A stretch of 64,000 nt of DNA, from positions 744,001 to 808,000 of the forward strand of contig NZ_CP136758.1 in NCBI RefSeq assembly GCF_032930845.1, written 5' to 3'. The notes beneath the pieces were generated by a model. The model searched no databases. It was not told the DNA's origin and worked only from the letters and a program-made list of their open reading frames with translations. This DNA is from Parvularcula sp. LCG005 (lineage in GTDB: Bacteria; Pseudomonadota; Alphaproteobacteria; Caulobacterales; Parvularculaceae). Below, one piece after another: positions 42,952-53,355 of the stretch; the first letter of the stretch is position 1, and every line of letters starts with the position of its first letter. The translations under genes and the position numbers were made by a program.

Positions 42952-43761
42952 TCAGTCGGCTGCAAGGCCCTCATACCAGTCTCTGGGCACGCCACTCTTG
43001 GTGCGTGCCGGCTCATTGAACGGTCGTTTCAGGCCGCCGGGGAAGTAGGCCTCCACCATAGCATGAAACGTTTCATCCGGCGCGATTTTTTTGAGGGCGC
43101 AGAGGTGCCTGAACCAATGGGAGCCGGTGGCCACGTGCCCGATCTCCTCATCGAAAATGACCAGCAGGAGGTCCGCGCTGATCTCGTCCCTGTTCCGTCG
43201 CAGCTTGTCGATCATCAGGGGCGTCACATCGAGACCACGGGCTTCCAGCACCATGGGCGCAATGACGAGGCGGCCCATCAGATCGTCATGCGTGCGCGCC
43301 GCCGCCTGCCACAGACCGTTGTGAGCGGGCAGGTCACCGTAACTGGCCCCCAGTTCGTGCAGGCGGTCGGCAATCATGACAAAATGACGCGCCTCGTCAT
43401 CCGCCACCTGCAGCCAGTCGAGGATGAACGCGCGCTGGTCGGCTTCGGCCAGGGTGGGGCCAAATCGCCCGGCCATGTCCACTGCAAGGTCAATGGCGTT
43501 CAACTCGATGTGACAGACGGCGTGGAGGAGGGCGACCCGGCCCTGTACTGAACCCAGGCCCCGTTTCGGCATCTCCGTCGGGGACCTGAGAGGGGGACGG
43601 TCACGCACTGCCGGATCGGGCCATGGGGCCGCGTCGCCGGGCGGGTCAAAGCATTCCCATCCCCGCCTTGCCTCTGCCACCGTGGACCGCGTCAGCGCCG
43701 CTTTCTCTCGCGGATCGACCGTTTGAAGAATCGTGGCCAGGGCAGGGCGAAGCGCTATCAT
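42952..43761 (-). CDS. DUF455 ferritin-like protein
   Basis: A 269-residue protein of the DUF455 family. It is a ferritin-like four-helix fold with a probable di-metal site: VALLHAVCHIELNAIDLAVDMAGRF and DDEARHFVMIADRL supply two E-x-x-H-like patterns, with MVLEARGLDVTP and IFDEEIGHVATGSHWFRHLC later. The family is conserved in Proteobacteria, often annotated as a ferritin-like or MiaE-like hydroxylase relative; reaction not known. It lies 9 bases upstream of nothing on the same strand but follows bcp by 9 bases, so the pair may be co-transcribed. Confidence 0.88.
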   Translation of the reverse strand: MIALRPALATILQTVDPREKAALTRSTVAEARRGWECFDPPGDAAPWPDPAVRDRPPLRSPTEMPKRGLGSVQGRVALLHAVCHIELNAIDLAVDMAGRFGPTLAEADQRAFILDWLQVADDEARHFVMIADRLHELGASYGDLPAHNGLWQAAARTHDDLMGRLVIAPMVLEARGLDVTPLMIDKLRRNRDEISADLLLVIFDEEIGHVATGSHWFRHLCALKKIAPDETFHAMVEAYFPGGLKRPFNEPARTKSGVPRDWYEGLAAD

Positions 43762-43770
43762 GCTGTCAGA

Positions 43771-44235
43771 TCAACCCAGTGCCGTGGCGGCTTCAAGAAC
43801 CACCTCAGCATGGCCGGGCACCTTCACCTTGTGCCAGATTTCACGAACGATGCCTTTTTCGTCGATCAGAAAAGTGGCCCGTTCGATGCCCATATAGGTC
43901 TTGCCGTACATGCTTTTTTCGACCCACACGCCATAGGCTTCGACCGTTTCGCCTTCCTCGTCGGAGGCCAGGGGCACAGTCAGCTCATGCTTTTCCCTGA
44001 ACTTGGCGTGCTTCTGCACTGTGTCTTTGGATACACCCAGAACCGCAATGCCGGCCTCCTCGAACGCGGGCAGCAATTCGGAAAACGCGATCGCTTCCTT
44101 GGTGCACCCCGACGTGTCGTCCTTCGGGTAGAAGTACAAAACGAGCTTGCGGCCCTTGAAGCTGTCCAGCGTCACGGTTTCGCCGGTGTCGGTGGGCATC
44201 TTGAATTTTGGTGCTTTTTTTCCAGTCTCGACCAT
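43771..44235 (-). CDS. bcp: Bcp-type thioredoxin-dependent thiol peroxidase
   Basis: A 154-residue peroxiredoxin of the BCP/PrxQ group. It reduces hydrogen and organic peroxides. The peroxidatic cysteine is Cys44 in YPKDDTSGCTKEA; the resolving Cys usually five residues later is Ala here, so this looks like a 1-Cys BCP that relies on an outside thiol. VSKDTVQKHAKFREKH and ERATFLIDEKGIVREIWHKVKVPGHA are family-typical. I chose ATG at 44235 (MVETGKKAP) because AAGGA sits 11 bases ahead; ATG at 44247 would have almost no spacing. Confidence 0.95.
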   Translation of the reverse strand: MVETGKKAPKFKMPTDTGETVTLDSFKGRKLVLYFYPKDDTSGCTKEAIAFSELLPAFEEAGIAVLGVSKDTVQKHAKFREKHELTVPLASDEEGETVEAYGVWVEKSMYGKTYMGIERATFLIDEKGIVREIWHKVKVPGHAEVVLEAATALG

Positions 44236-44432
44236 GGTCAGCTTCATCCTTCAGGTTAAGGGTAAGTGCAGTGGCGATAGCGCCGTTTCTTGCAGTGGAC
44301 CAGTTGGCGTTGCCGAAAACCATTCGATCATGACCAAACCTTTTCTTGCAGCAAAGGGCGATTTGCCGTTACGAAATAACACCGTGCGCCATCGCGCGGG
44401 GGCCTTTCCAGCACAGTCGGGGCAGTGACTGA

Positions 44433-47400
44433 ATGACCGGACGACCCATGAGCAAGACCAGAGCATTCCGCGTTGCCTGTGGGCACTGCGGACGCTGGAC
44501 CTTGCGCGGGGCGGCATTCGGCGCGGCGATTCTTTCCACTCTGGTCATCTTCCTGTTTTCCATGCTCGGTGTGGACGGCGTCTCGCTTGGCATGGCTCGC
44601 CCGTCGGTCGAGCGGCTGCTGGCCGAGCGGCTGAATGCGGACGACGTGCAGGTCGGGACCATCCGTCTGCTGCGGGACCGGCGCGGCGATGCGCCATTCC
44701 GGCTGACAATCAACGACATTCACGTGGATCGGCGGGATGGCAGCGGGATCGACATTCCCGGTCTTGCGATCCAGCTCGATGGCGGTGACTTTTTCCGGGG
44801 CCGGACCATGCCGCGCTTCATTGAAGTGCGCGGCGCTGATATTTCTGTCGAACGCCGGTCTGGTTCAGTAGCCGTGGCAGGCCAGGACGATGACGGGCAG
44901 AGTTTTGATATCGCGGATATCATCAGTACCGCGCGCCAGAACGGCTTTGAAGGCGCGCTGCTGACCGACCTCGACCTTGCCTACACCAATACCGAAACGG
45001 GGGCGTCGTTCCACGCGAAGGCCGGTGAGGCGCGGCTGATTGCGGGGCCTGAGGGGTACGCTTTTGGCATGGTCGTGTCTTATTCCGGTTCTGAGAGGCA
45101 GGCGCTGATTCTCGATATTCAGGCCAATGACAAAACCGGTGAAATCTCGGCGACACTGGCGGCAGATGGCGCCCCGGCGGGTTCAATCCTGCCGCTTTTT
45201 ATCGGCGAGGGGACCGATATTTCGCTGGACGCCGACATTTCCGGCACAATGACCGCAACAGGTACGCTGACCGACGGCTTCACGATGATGGGCGTTTCCC
45301 TTCATACAGCCCAGGGCAAGCTGAAGGTCCTGCGGCAAGAGGTGCCGGTCGGGCACATGACCCTGGACAGCACATTTGATCCGGTCCGCCAGCGGCTGGA
45401 GGTCTCGTCGCTTTCCTATGACATTGCGGAGAATGCGGGCGAGCTGGCCGGGGTTCTTGATCTGGCCTTTGTGGATGGCGTGTTCCGTCGCCTCGAATTC
45501 GATCTGGCGGCCACTGACCTTGTGCTCGATCCGGGTCAGTTTCTGCCCCAGGCCTTGCCGATCGTGTCGGCCTCAACCCGCGGCGCCCTTGATCTTGGAA
45601 CGAACGAACTTCGATTTGACCAGATTGATGCGGCCTATTTCGGTGCCCGCATTGCCGGCAAGATGAGTTATCTCCTGCCGGAGACGGCCGGGCAGGCACC
45701 GGGCCTGAAGGCGGATCTTGCCATCGAAGGGGTGGTTTCGCCGAGTGAGGTGCTGCGTGGCTGGCCGACCGGTGCGGCCCGGGATGCCCGAGGATGGATC
45801 GATGAAAATCTTCCGGCCGCTGATCTGTTCAATGTGGTCTATCACATGGATATTCCCCGCGGCGTCATTGAACCCACGGGCGGCTTGCCGGATGAATATC
45901 TCGACCTGACATTCGATGCGCGCAACGCCACCGTCATCTATGTTCCCGGCATGACGCCGATCAAGCGCCTGAAGGCCAAGGGGCATCTGCGCGGCAACAG
46001 TTTCGCCCTCGATGTCTCCAGCGGGCGGGTAAAGGACATCAATGTCGTTGGCGGCAAGGTGCGGATGGACCGCTTTGTGCCCAAGGGCGATGAAGCGTCG
46101 TTCAGTGTGCGGCTCGCGGGCCCCTTGCGGTCCATGCTGGCACTGCTCGACGAACCGCCGCTCGGCTATATGACGGCCGCCGAACTGGACCCCGCCCTGT
46201 TTGAAGGGGATGCAGCGTTCAACCTGACCGTCACTCGGCCAATGCTGTCCGAAGTGCCCGAGGAAGATTATGGCTTCAGCGGGACAGGGTCGTTCAGTAA
46301 TGTCAGTATTGAGAGTATCGGTCCCGGGATTCCTGTCAGCAATGGACAGGGCACCGTTACGCTGACGGATCAGGCGCTGGTCATCAAAGGGTCAGGTGAG
46401 AGTGAAGGCACGCCCGCGACATTCGAGGTGTCCCGACAACTGGGCGGCGCCCAGTCTCTTCGCCTTGTCGTCGATGCGGCGCTTGATGCCACAGCGGCGG
46501 ATGCCATCGGCCTGCCGCTCCGCCGCTTTGTGCGCGGCACGGCACCCTCGCATCTCGTGGCCACCGGGGGCGCGGACGGCTTTGACCGACTGGAAGTGCG
46601 CTCGGACCTTTCGGCCACCACGATTGCGACGGATGACGACAATATCGTCAAGGCGCGAGGGGAGCCGGGCGATGCCTTCTTTGCCATGACCTTTGGGGAG
46701 GAGGGTGATCCGCTTAATCTGGAGACCATCCGCCTGTCGATGGCCCGCGCGAATGTCGAGGGCAATGCCCGCCTGACCGAGGATGGCGGGCTGATCAGTC
46801 TTGAACTCCCGCGCCTGTTTATCGAGGGGGCCGCGGACCTTTCGCTTCGCCTGGGCCGCGAGGCAGGCCTGCTGTCAATCTCCGTAGACGGCGAATATGC
46901 TGATCTGTCGCCTCTCGTGGACGCCATGATGAACAGGGACGGCGACAGCGCACCTCTGCCGGGCGCAATCGCCTTCGATGGCAACTTGGCACAGGTCGAT
47001 CTCAATGGCGGCGTGCGCGTGCGGGATGTCAGCTTTACCGGCCGTCACGATGGACTGGGGATGCGGAGCGGCAAGGCCGTGGGCACCTTTGCCACCGGCG
47101 GGACGCTGTCCATTGACGTGTCAGCCAACCCGTACGGTATTGGCAAGGATATCCGTGTGGTGACGGATCAGTTTGGCAAATTGCTCAATGGTCTGTTCGG
47201 GATCAGCACCCTCTCAGGCGGCGATGCGATGCTGACCGCCACAGCCATCGACAATGGCCCACTCGCTGGCACCATTCGCGCAACGGACATCCGGATGCAG
47301 GATGCGCCCACCATTGCGCGGCTTCTGTCCGTGGGCTCATTTGATGGTCTGGCCAATGTCCTGAACGGCGAGGGCCTGGAGTTCGACGAGCTGCAGGGCG

Positions 47401-47858
47401 ACGTCCAGATTGAGGCAGGGGTGCTGCGCCTGGTCGACGCCCGAATGACGGGGTCAGCCCTTGGTTTGTCAGCCAACGGCGAAGTGGACATGGCCCGGGG
47501 CCAGTTCGGGCTGCGCGGCGCCGTGGCACCGGCCTATGCCGTGAACAGTCTGTTTGGAAACGTGCCCGGCCTCGGGGAGCTCTTCGTCTCGCGCGAAGGG
47601 GAAGGCGTGTTTGCCATGGCCTACCGGATTGATGGTCCGGTTGCGACGCCGACCATTACGGTGAATTCCCTGTCCGCCCTGACGCCTGGTATTTTCCGCC
47701 GCGTGTTCGAGCCCGCTGAGGAAGATGCGCCGTCAACGGATGAATTGCTCAGTGCCGCTGAGGAGTCCGCGGGCCTTAACGAAGCCATCGATTTCGTATC
47801 AACGCCCGAATTGCTGCGGGAATATGAAGAGCGGCGGAAGAACCGAGTTGTCCCCTAA
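44433..47858 (+). CDS. AsmA/YhdP-like giant membrane-anchored protein
   Basis: A 1141-residue protein of the AsmA superfamily (DUF3971 plus AsmA_2). One membrane helix near residues 28-48 (GAAFGAAILSTLVIFLFSMLG) anchors a huge periplasmic beta-rich region. The C-terminal part, FGKLLNGLFGISTLSGGDAML, RLLSVGSFDGLANVLNGEGLEFDEL and GVLRLVDARMTGSALGLSANGEVDM, matches YhdP/AsmA_2. GPVATPTITVNSLSALTPGIFRRVFE near the end is also typical. These proteins resemble bridge-like lipid transporters (VPS13-type) and move phospholipid between inner and outer membranes. Start ATG 44433, with another ATG at 44448. The next gene follows after 82 bases. Confidence 0.9.
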   Translation: MTGRPMSKTRAFRVACGHCGRWTLRGAAFGAAILSTLVIFLFSMLGVDGVSLGMARPSVERLLAERLNADDVQVGTIRLLRDRRGDAPFRLTINDIHVDRRDGSGIDIPGLAIQLDGGDFFRGRTMPRFIEVRGADISVERRSGSVAVAGQDDDGQSFDIADIISTARQNGFEGALLTDLDLAYTNTETGASFHAKAGEARLIAGPEGYAFGMVVSYSGSERQALILDIQANDKTGEISATLAADGAPAGSILPLFIGEGTDISLDADISGTMTATGTLTDGFTMMGVSLHTAQGKLKVLRQEVPVGHMTLDSTFDPVRQRLEVSSLSYDIAENAGELAGVLDLAFVDGVFRRLEFDLAATDLVLDPGQFLPQALPIVSASTRGALDLGTNELRFDQIDAAYFGARIAGKMSYLLPETAGQAPGLKADLAIEGVVSPSEVLRGWPTGAARDARGWIDENLPAADLFNVVYHMDIPRGVIEPTGGLPDEYLDLTFDARNATVIYVPGMTPIKRLKAKGHLRGNSFALDVSSGRVKDINVVGGKVRMDRFVPKGDEASFSVRLAGPLRSMLALLDEPPLGYMTAAELDPALFEGDAAFNLTVTRPMLSEVPEEDYGFSGTGSFSNVSIESIGPGIPVSNGQGTVTLTDQALVIKGSGESEGTPATFEVSRQLGGAQSLRLVVDAALDATAADAIGLPLRRFVRGTAPSHLVATGGADGFDRLEVRSDLSATTIATDDDNIVKARGEPGDAFFAMTFGEEGDPLNLETIRLSMARANVEGNARLTEDGGLISLELPRLFIEGAADLSLRLGREAGLLSISVDGEYADLSPLVDAMMNRDGDSAPLPGAIAFDGNLAQVDLNGGVRVRDVSFTGRHDGLGMRSGKAVGTFATGGTLSIDVSANPYGIGKDIRVVTDQFGKLLNGLFGISTLSGGDAMLTATAIDNGPLAGTIRATDIRMQDAPTIARLLSVGSFDGLANVLNGEGLEFDELQGDVQIEAGVLRLVDARMTGSALGLSANGEVDMARGQFGLRGAVAPAYAVNSLFGNVPGLGELFVSREGEGVFAMAYRIDGPVATPTITVNSLSALTPGIFRRVFEPAEEDAPSTDELLSAAEESAGLNEAIDFVSTPELLREYEERRKNRVVP

Positions 47859-47940
47859 ATAATTCGCGTTGACCGCCGGGGGGGCGAAGCGCCAAAAAGA
47901 ATGTCCGGTGCCGTGGGCAGGCACCTCGTGTGGAGACCCC

Positions 47941-48690
47941 ATGATTACTCTTTTCCAGCAGCTGGGCCGCTTTCTGAACAACATGGATTCAAAAGCCATG
48001 ACCTCAGCGCTGGTCACCCTGGCGCTGTTCGCCTTTGTGACGGTCATGCTGGTCTATGGCACGGACTGGCTGGGCATCAACCAGCATGCCGTCAACGATA
48101 TCATGTACTCGGTCGAACAGAGCCCCTTTGCCCTGATCGGCCTGATCGCGGTTTTCTCGGCGCTGGCCCTGACGGGCTTTCCGCAGACCCTGCTGATCGC
48201 GGGCACGGTGGCCGTCTTTGGCGCCCAGCAGGGGGCGATCTACAGCTGGATCGCCACCATGTGCTCGGCGACGCTGACCTTTATTCTCGGCCACGCCTTT
48301 GGCGGACGTTTTGTGCGCAAGCTGAGCGCGGGACGGGCGGCAACGATGATCAAGGTGATGCAGGAGCACGGGCTTCTCGCCAGCATGATTGTCCGCTGGA
48401 CGCCCTCTGCACCGTTCATCGTGATCAATTCGATCTGCGGCGCGGCGCACATTCCTTTTTGGAAATTCGGCACGGGAACGGGTATCGGCATCTTGCCGAA
48501 GATCCTGTTCATCTCCATCTTTACACATCAGGTTGATGATATTGTCGGCTTCTTCCAGAGCCGGAACCTCAAAGACCTTATCGTGATCGGCAGTCTGATT
48601 GCCGGCTGGATCATCTTCCTTCTCGTCGTGCGATGGCTGTATAGACGGCTGCGCAACAGTACGTTGCAGGGGCTTGATTCTGATGCATGA
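47941..48690 (+). CDS. VTT-domain (TVP38/TMEM64/DedA-like) membrane protein
   Basis: A 249-residue protein with about five membrane segments and a central VTT domain: FSALALTGFPQTLLIAGTVAVFGAQQGAIYSWIATM, the GHAFGGRFVRKL motif, MIVRWTPSAPFIVINSICGAAHIPFWKFGTGTGIGILPKI and FQSRNLKDLI. The family includes lipid scramblase-like and DedA proteins in membrane homeostasis, so it fits beside the AsmA-like gene. ATG at 47941 was chosen; the frame to 47869 adds unsupported residues. A 127-base gap leads to mreB. Confidence 0.85.
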   Translation: MITLFQQLGRFLNNMDSKAMTSALVTLALFAFVTVMLVYGTDWLGINQHAVNDIMYSVEQSPFALIGLIAVFSALALTGFPQTLLIAGTVAVFGAQQGAIYSWIATMCSATLTFILGHAFGGRFVRKLSAGRAATMIKVMQEHGLLASMIVRWTPSAPFIVINSICGAAHIPFWKFGTGTGIGILPKILFISIFTHQVDDIVGFFQSRNLKDLIVIGSLIAGWIIFLLVVRWLYRRLRNSTLQGLDSDA

Positions 48691-48802
48691 CAAATTGCCG
48701 ACGGCTCTTTACCTTAAATAAGGGTGTCAAGCCCTATTATATCAGATGGGTGTCTGGGGTTGTTGTAGGGGGCCGGCGAATTTGCGTCGATGAACCCCAT
48801 AG

Positions 48803-49855
<1,053 letters not shown>

Positions 49856-49965
49856 ACGCTTCGGCGCGTTAATGTTCGCGCCCTTGCCACGGCTGGGAGA
49901 ACCCGACTACGAGGAACTGTTATTCAGGGAAGTGCCGTGTGCCCCATGGGCCGGCGAGCAGATTT

Positions 49966-50862
49966 ATGACCGTTCTTGGTGAAATCCGGCGGGGCGGCCT
50001 GGGCAGAAAAGAGCCAAGACGAATTGGCCTCGTATTCTTCCTCGCATTGTCCTTTTTCATGGTTGTTTTCAGCCTGTACGGCGCGCAGGCGTCCGTGTTT
50101 GAAAAGGCGCGCGAAGGCGTGCTCGATTTCTTTGAGCCCGTCCTTTCGGTCGTTGGCGCGCCGGTCCGCTGGGTCAACGATCAGGTCGGCGACGTGCAGG
50201 ACTATTTCCGGCTGCATGCGGAAAATAAGCGCCTGCAGGAAGAGAACGCCGAACTCAGGATCTGGATGGAAGAGGCGCTGTCGCTTCGTCGGCAGATTTC
50301 CTATTACGAGACCATTCTCGAGACCAAACTGCCAGAGCCGGCCACCTTTGTTGACGCCAAGGTGATCGGCGAGAATGCCGGTCCGTACGACCACGCCCTT
50401 ATCCTCAGTGCCGGTCGCCGCGATGGCGTCAAGACGGGCAGTGCCGTCGTCGATGATGGCGGTCTTCTGGGCCATGTGGTCACCGCCGGTGACGGCGCGG
50501 CGCGGGTTCTTCTGTTGACGGACTATAACAGTCGCGTGCCGGTCTTTATTGAAGATCGTGCTGTTGAAGCCCTCCTTGCTGGACGCTCGACCGGGCGCCC
50601 GACGCTGGAATATTTTGCCGACTCCGTGGGCGAGCCCCTGACTCCAGGTCTCCGCGTCATCACGTCGGGCGCGGGCGGACGTCTGCCGCGCGGCATCGCG
50701 GTGGGTGAGATTGCTGCCGTCAATGACGGGCGCGTCACCGTTTCGCTTTATGCCAATTACCGGACGCCCGACCTCGTCCGTGTCATCGACTATCAGTTCC
50801 CGCAGGACGTCGAAGCGCCGGTGGAGACCGCCGAAGGCGATGAAGGCAGCATCGATGGATAG
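49966..50862 (+). CDS. mreC: Rod-shape determining protein MreC
   Basis: A 298-residue bitopic protein of the elongasome. A basic N-terminus leads into the membrane helix (IGLVFFLALSFFMVVFSLY), then a coiled coil (RLHAENKRLQEENAELRIWMEEALSLRRQISYYE) and the two beta-barrel domains with RDGVKTGSAVVDDGGLLGHVV and VPVFIEDRAVEALLAG. The C-terminus ends in an acidic stretch. I chose ATG at 49966 (MTVLGEIRRGG); a GTG at 49939 would add nine residues. The mreB stop is 110 bases upstream and mreD overlaps the end by eight bases. Confidence 0.95.
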   Translation: MTVLGEIRRGGLGRKEPRRIGLVFFLALSFFMVVFSLYGAQASVFEKAREGVLDFFEPVLSVVGAPVRWVNDQVGDVQDYFRLHAENKRLQEENAELRIWMEEALSLRRQISYYETILETKLPEPATFVDAKVIGENAGPYDHALILSAGRRDGVKTGSAVVDDGGLLGHVVTAGDGAARVLLLTDYNSRVPVFIEDRAVEALLAGRSTGRPTLEYFADSVGEPLTPGLRVITSGAGGRLPRGIAVGEIAAVNDGRVTVSLYANYRTPDLVRVIDYQFPQDVEAPVETAEGDEGSIDG

Positions 50863-51376
50863 AATGCTGCGCGTGCGACGGGTCCTTGCGACATCGGCGC
50901 CGGCCGTTGCCATGCTGGCAGGGATTGTCCTGCTGGTCGTGCCGATCCGTCTGGGGCAGGGCTATATTCCCACGCCGCTGCTCCCGCTCATCATCGTTTT
51001 TCTCTATTCGGTCTATGATCCTGATGCACTGCCTGCGCCGGTCGTCTTCGTCCTCGGACTGTTGCATGACCTTTTATATGGCGGCGGCTTTGGCGTCTGG
51101 GCCTCGATCTACCTGTCCATGAAGTATCTGGTGCATACGCAACGGGAATATCTGAACGGTCGTGTGCGCCGGGTCATATGGCTCGCTTTTGCCGTCGCAT
51201 CTGTGACTGTGGGCATTGTCCTGTGGCTGGAACAGTCGCTGCTGGCCGGTCGGTGGGTCGCCCTGTGGCCGCTAGTCTACCAATTCTTCATAACAATTGC
51301 CGTTTATCCTCTGGCATCAAGGACATTCTTCTATCTTCGTCGCCGGGCAGCGGGCGAGTTTGAGGCATATTCATGA
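50855..51376 (+). CDS. mreD: Rod-shape determining protein MreD
   Basis: A 173-residue polytopic membrane protein with about five helices (AMLAGIVLLVVPIRL, LLPLIIVFLYSVYDPDALPAPVVFVLGLLHDLLYG, VIWLAFAVASVTVGIVLWLE, LWPLVYQFFITIAVYPLA). The position between mreC and mrdA and the LLHDLLYGGGFGVWAS loop identify MreD. It starts at ATG 50855 inside the end of mreC (8-base overlap, second ATG at 50864) and overlaps mrdA by four bases (ATGA), so translation is tightly coupled. Confidence 0.92.
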   Translation: MDRMLRVRRVLATSAPAVAMLAGIVLLVVPIRLGQGYIPTPLLPLIIVFLYSVYDPDALPAPVVFVLGLLHDLLYGGGFGVWASIYLSMKYLVHTQREYLNGRVRRVIWLAFAVASVTVGIVLWLEQSLLAGRWVALWPLVYQFFITIAVYPLASRTFFYLRRRAAGEFEAYS

Positions 51377-53352
51377 AGGTCGAACCATTCGATACCCAGC
51401 GGCACATGACGTTCACGCGTCGGGCGGCGCTCGCCTCGGGCGGCGTCTTTCTGCTGTTTGGCGGGATCGCAGGTCGGCTCTACGACCTTCAGGTTCGGCG
51501 CTATCAGGAATTTGCGGCCAAGGCCGATGACAACCGGTTCAAGCAGCGTATCGTCGTGCCGCTGCGCGGTGAAATCGTCGATCGCTATGGCAATACCATG
51601 GCCAGCAACCGGCAGAACTTCCGTGTCCTGCTTGTTCCCGAACAGACCAAAAGCGTCACCGAATCCATTGCGCGGCTGCAGGCCCATATCCCGCTGACCG
51701 AAGCCCAGCAGGAACGCCTGCTCAAAGAGGTGCGGGACAAACGGAACCAGCCGTTCGTGCCGATCGAAGTGATCGACAATCTCACATGGGACCAGTTTGT
51801 CGCCGTCAATTTTGAGGCGACCAACCTGCCGGGCATCGTGTCCGACGTCGGGCACACACGCTATTACCCCGATGGCGAAGTTGTCGCCCCGATTGTGGGG
51901 CATGTGGGATCTGCGGATACTCGCGACCTGGCCAATGCCGAGGATCAGAATGAGAAGCTTCTCTATCTGCAGCCCGGGTTCAAGCTTGGCAAACTCGGCC
52001 TTGAATATTCTCACGATACGGAGCTTCGCGGTGAAGCTGGCTCCCAGACGGTGGAGGTTACCGCCGCCGGCCGGGTGATCGAGGAAAACGAGAACCGTGG
52101 CCATGCCGCAGAGCAGGGCGATGCCCTTGGCCTGACGATCGATGCCGATCTGCAGCGGGCGGCGCACGATATTCTGGCGGCCGACTACGAGGAGTATCCT
52201 GAAGGCACGGACGAGCCTTATCCCGTCACCGCTTCAGCCGTCGTGATGGATGTGGTCACGGGCGATATCATCGTCATGGCCTCAACGCCGGCCTTCGATC
52301 CCAATCTGTTCGCGCGGCGGGTCGAGGCTCAGACGCTTCGTGAGCTGAAGGAATCACCGACCAAGCCGCTCCTGTGCAAACCGCTGGCCGGTGCTTATCC
52401 GCCGGGCTCGACGTTCAAGTTGCTGACCGGTGTGGCGGCGCAGGAAAACGGAATAGACGCTGACACCCGGTTCTACTGCGGCGGCAGTTTCCGCTTTGGC
52501 TCGCACAGCCACAGCTGCTGGAAACGCAGCGGCCATGGCAGCATGAACCTGTCCGACGCGATCAAGAATTCCTGCGACGTGTATTTCTACAATGTCGCGA
52601 CACGCGTCGATATTGATCACATTGCTGATGTGGCGCGGCGCTTCGGGCTCGGCCAGACATACGATCTTGGCATTTCCGGCGAGGTCCGTGGTACCGTGCC
52701 CGACCGAGACTGGAAGCGCGCCTACTATCGCACCCAGCCTGCAAACCAGATGTGGTTTCCGGGTGAGACCCTGTCCGTCGCGATCGGGCAGGGGGCTGTC
52801 ACCTCGACACCGTTGCAGCTGGCCGTCATGTCCGCCCGCCTGGCCACGGGGCAAGATGTCATGCCGCGGATCGTCCGCGGCGTCGGTAAGGAATTGCAGC
52901 CCACGAACGCCTTTGGCGCTGTCGGGATCGACGCCGGGCATCTCGATGTCATCCGTGCGGGTATGGACCGGGTTGTGAACGAGTGGGGCACGGCCGCGCG
53001 GTCCAGCCTTAAGCCCGACTGGCGCATGGCCGGCAAGACCGGCACATCACAGGTGCGCAGCCTGCAGATCAATCCAAAGACAGGCCGACCCTTCGGCAAT
53101 GAAGAGCTGCCCTGGCATCAGCGCGATCACGCGCTCTTCGTGGCCTTCGCGCCGTTTGAATCGCCCCGCTACGCAATTTCGGTTGTCGTCGAACACGGCG
53201 GGTCGGGGTCCAAATCTGCCGGTCCGCGGGCACGAGACATCATGCGCGCTGTTCTTGAAAAAGACCCTGCCAATACATCGCGCCATCCGCTGTGGGTGCC
53301 CGGTGCCCCGCGCCCGCGGCAACAGGTGGCCAGCGCCAATCTTGGGGGCTGA
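51373..53352 (+). CDS. mrdA: Penicillin-binding protein 2 (transpeptidase MrdA)
   Basis: A 659-residue elongasome transpeptidase. A short cytosolic tail and one membrane helix (AALASGGVFLLFGGIAGRLYDLQV) are followed by the pedestal domain (PLRGEIVDRYGNTMASN) and the transpeptidase domain. The active-site triad motifs are SxxK at Ser346-Lys349 (PPGSTFKLL), S-x-D at 400-402 (KNSCDVYFYN) and KTG at 555-557 (MAGKTGTSQV). The C-terminus ends in a short disordered tail. Start ATG 51373 overlaps mreD by ATGA. Beta-lactam mecillinam targets this enzyme in other bacteria. Confidence 0.97.
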   Translation: MKVEPFDTQRHMTFTRRAALASGGVFLLFGGIAGRLYDLQVRRYQEFAAKADDNRFKQRIVVPLRGEIVDRYGNTMASNRQNFRVLLVPEQTKSVTESIARLQAHIPLTEAQQERLLKEVRDKRNQPFVPIEVIDNLTWDQFVAVNFEATNLPGIVSDVGHTRYYPDGEVVAPIVGHVGSADTRDLANAEDQNEKLLYLQPGFKLGKLGLEYSHDTELRGEAGSQTVEVTAAGRVIEENENRGHAAEQGDALGLTIDADLQRAAHDILAADYEEYPEGTDEPYPVTASAVVMDVVTGDIIVMASTPAFDPNLFARRVEAQTLRELKESPTKPLLCKPLAGAYPPGSTFKLLTGVAAQENGIDADTRFYCGGSFRFGSHSHSCWKRSGHGSMNLSDAIKNSCDVYFYNVATRVDIDHIADVARRFGLGQTYDLGISGEVRGTVPDRDWKRAYYRTQPANQMWFPGETLSVAIGQGAVTSTPLQLAVMSARLATGQDVMPRIVRGVGKELQPTNAFGAVGIDAGHLDVIRAGMDRVVNEWGTAARSSLKPDWRMAGKTGTSQVRSLQINPKTGRPFGNEELPWHQRDHALFVAFAPFESPRYAISVVVEHGGSGSKSAGPRARDIMRAVLEKDPANTSRHPLWVPGAPRPRQQVASANLGG

Positions 53353-53355
53353 TCC

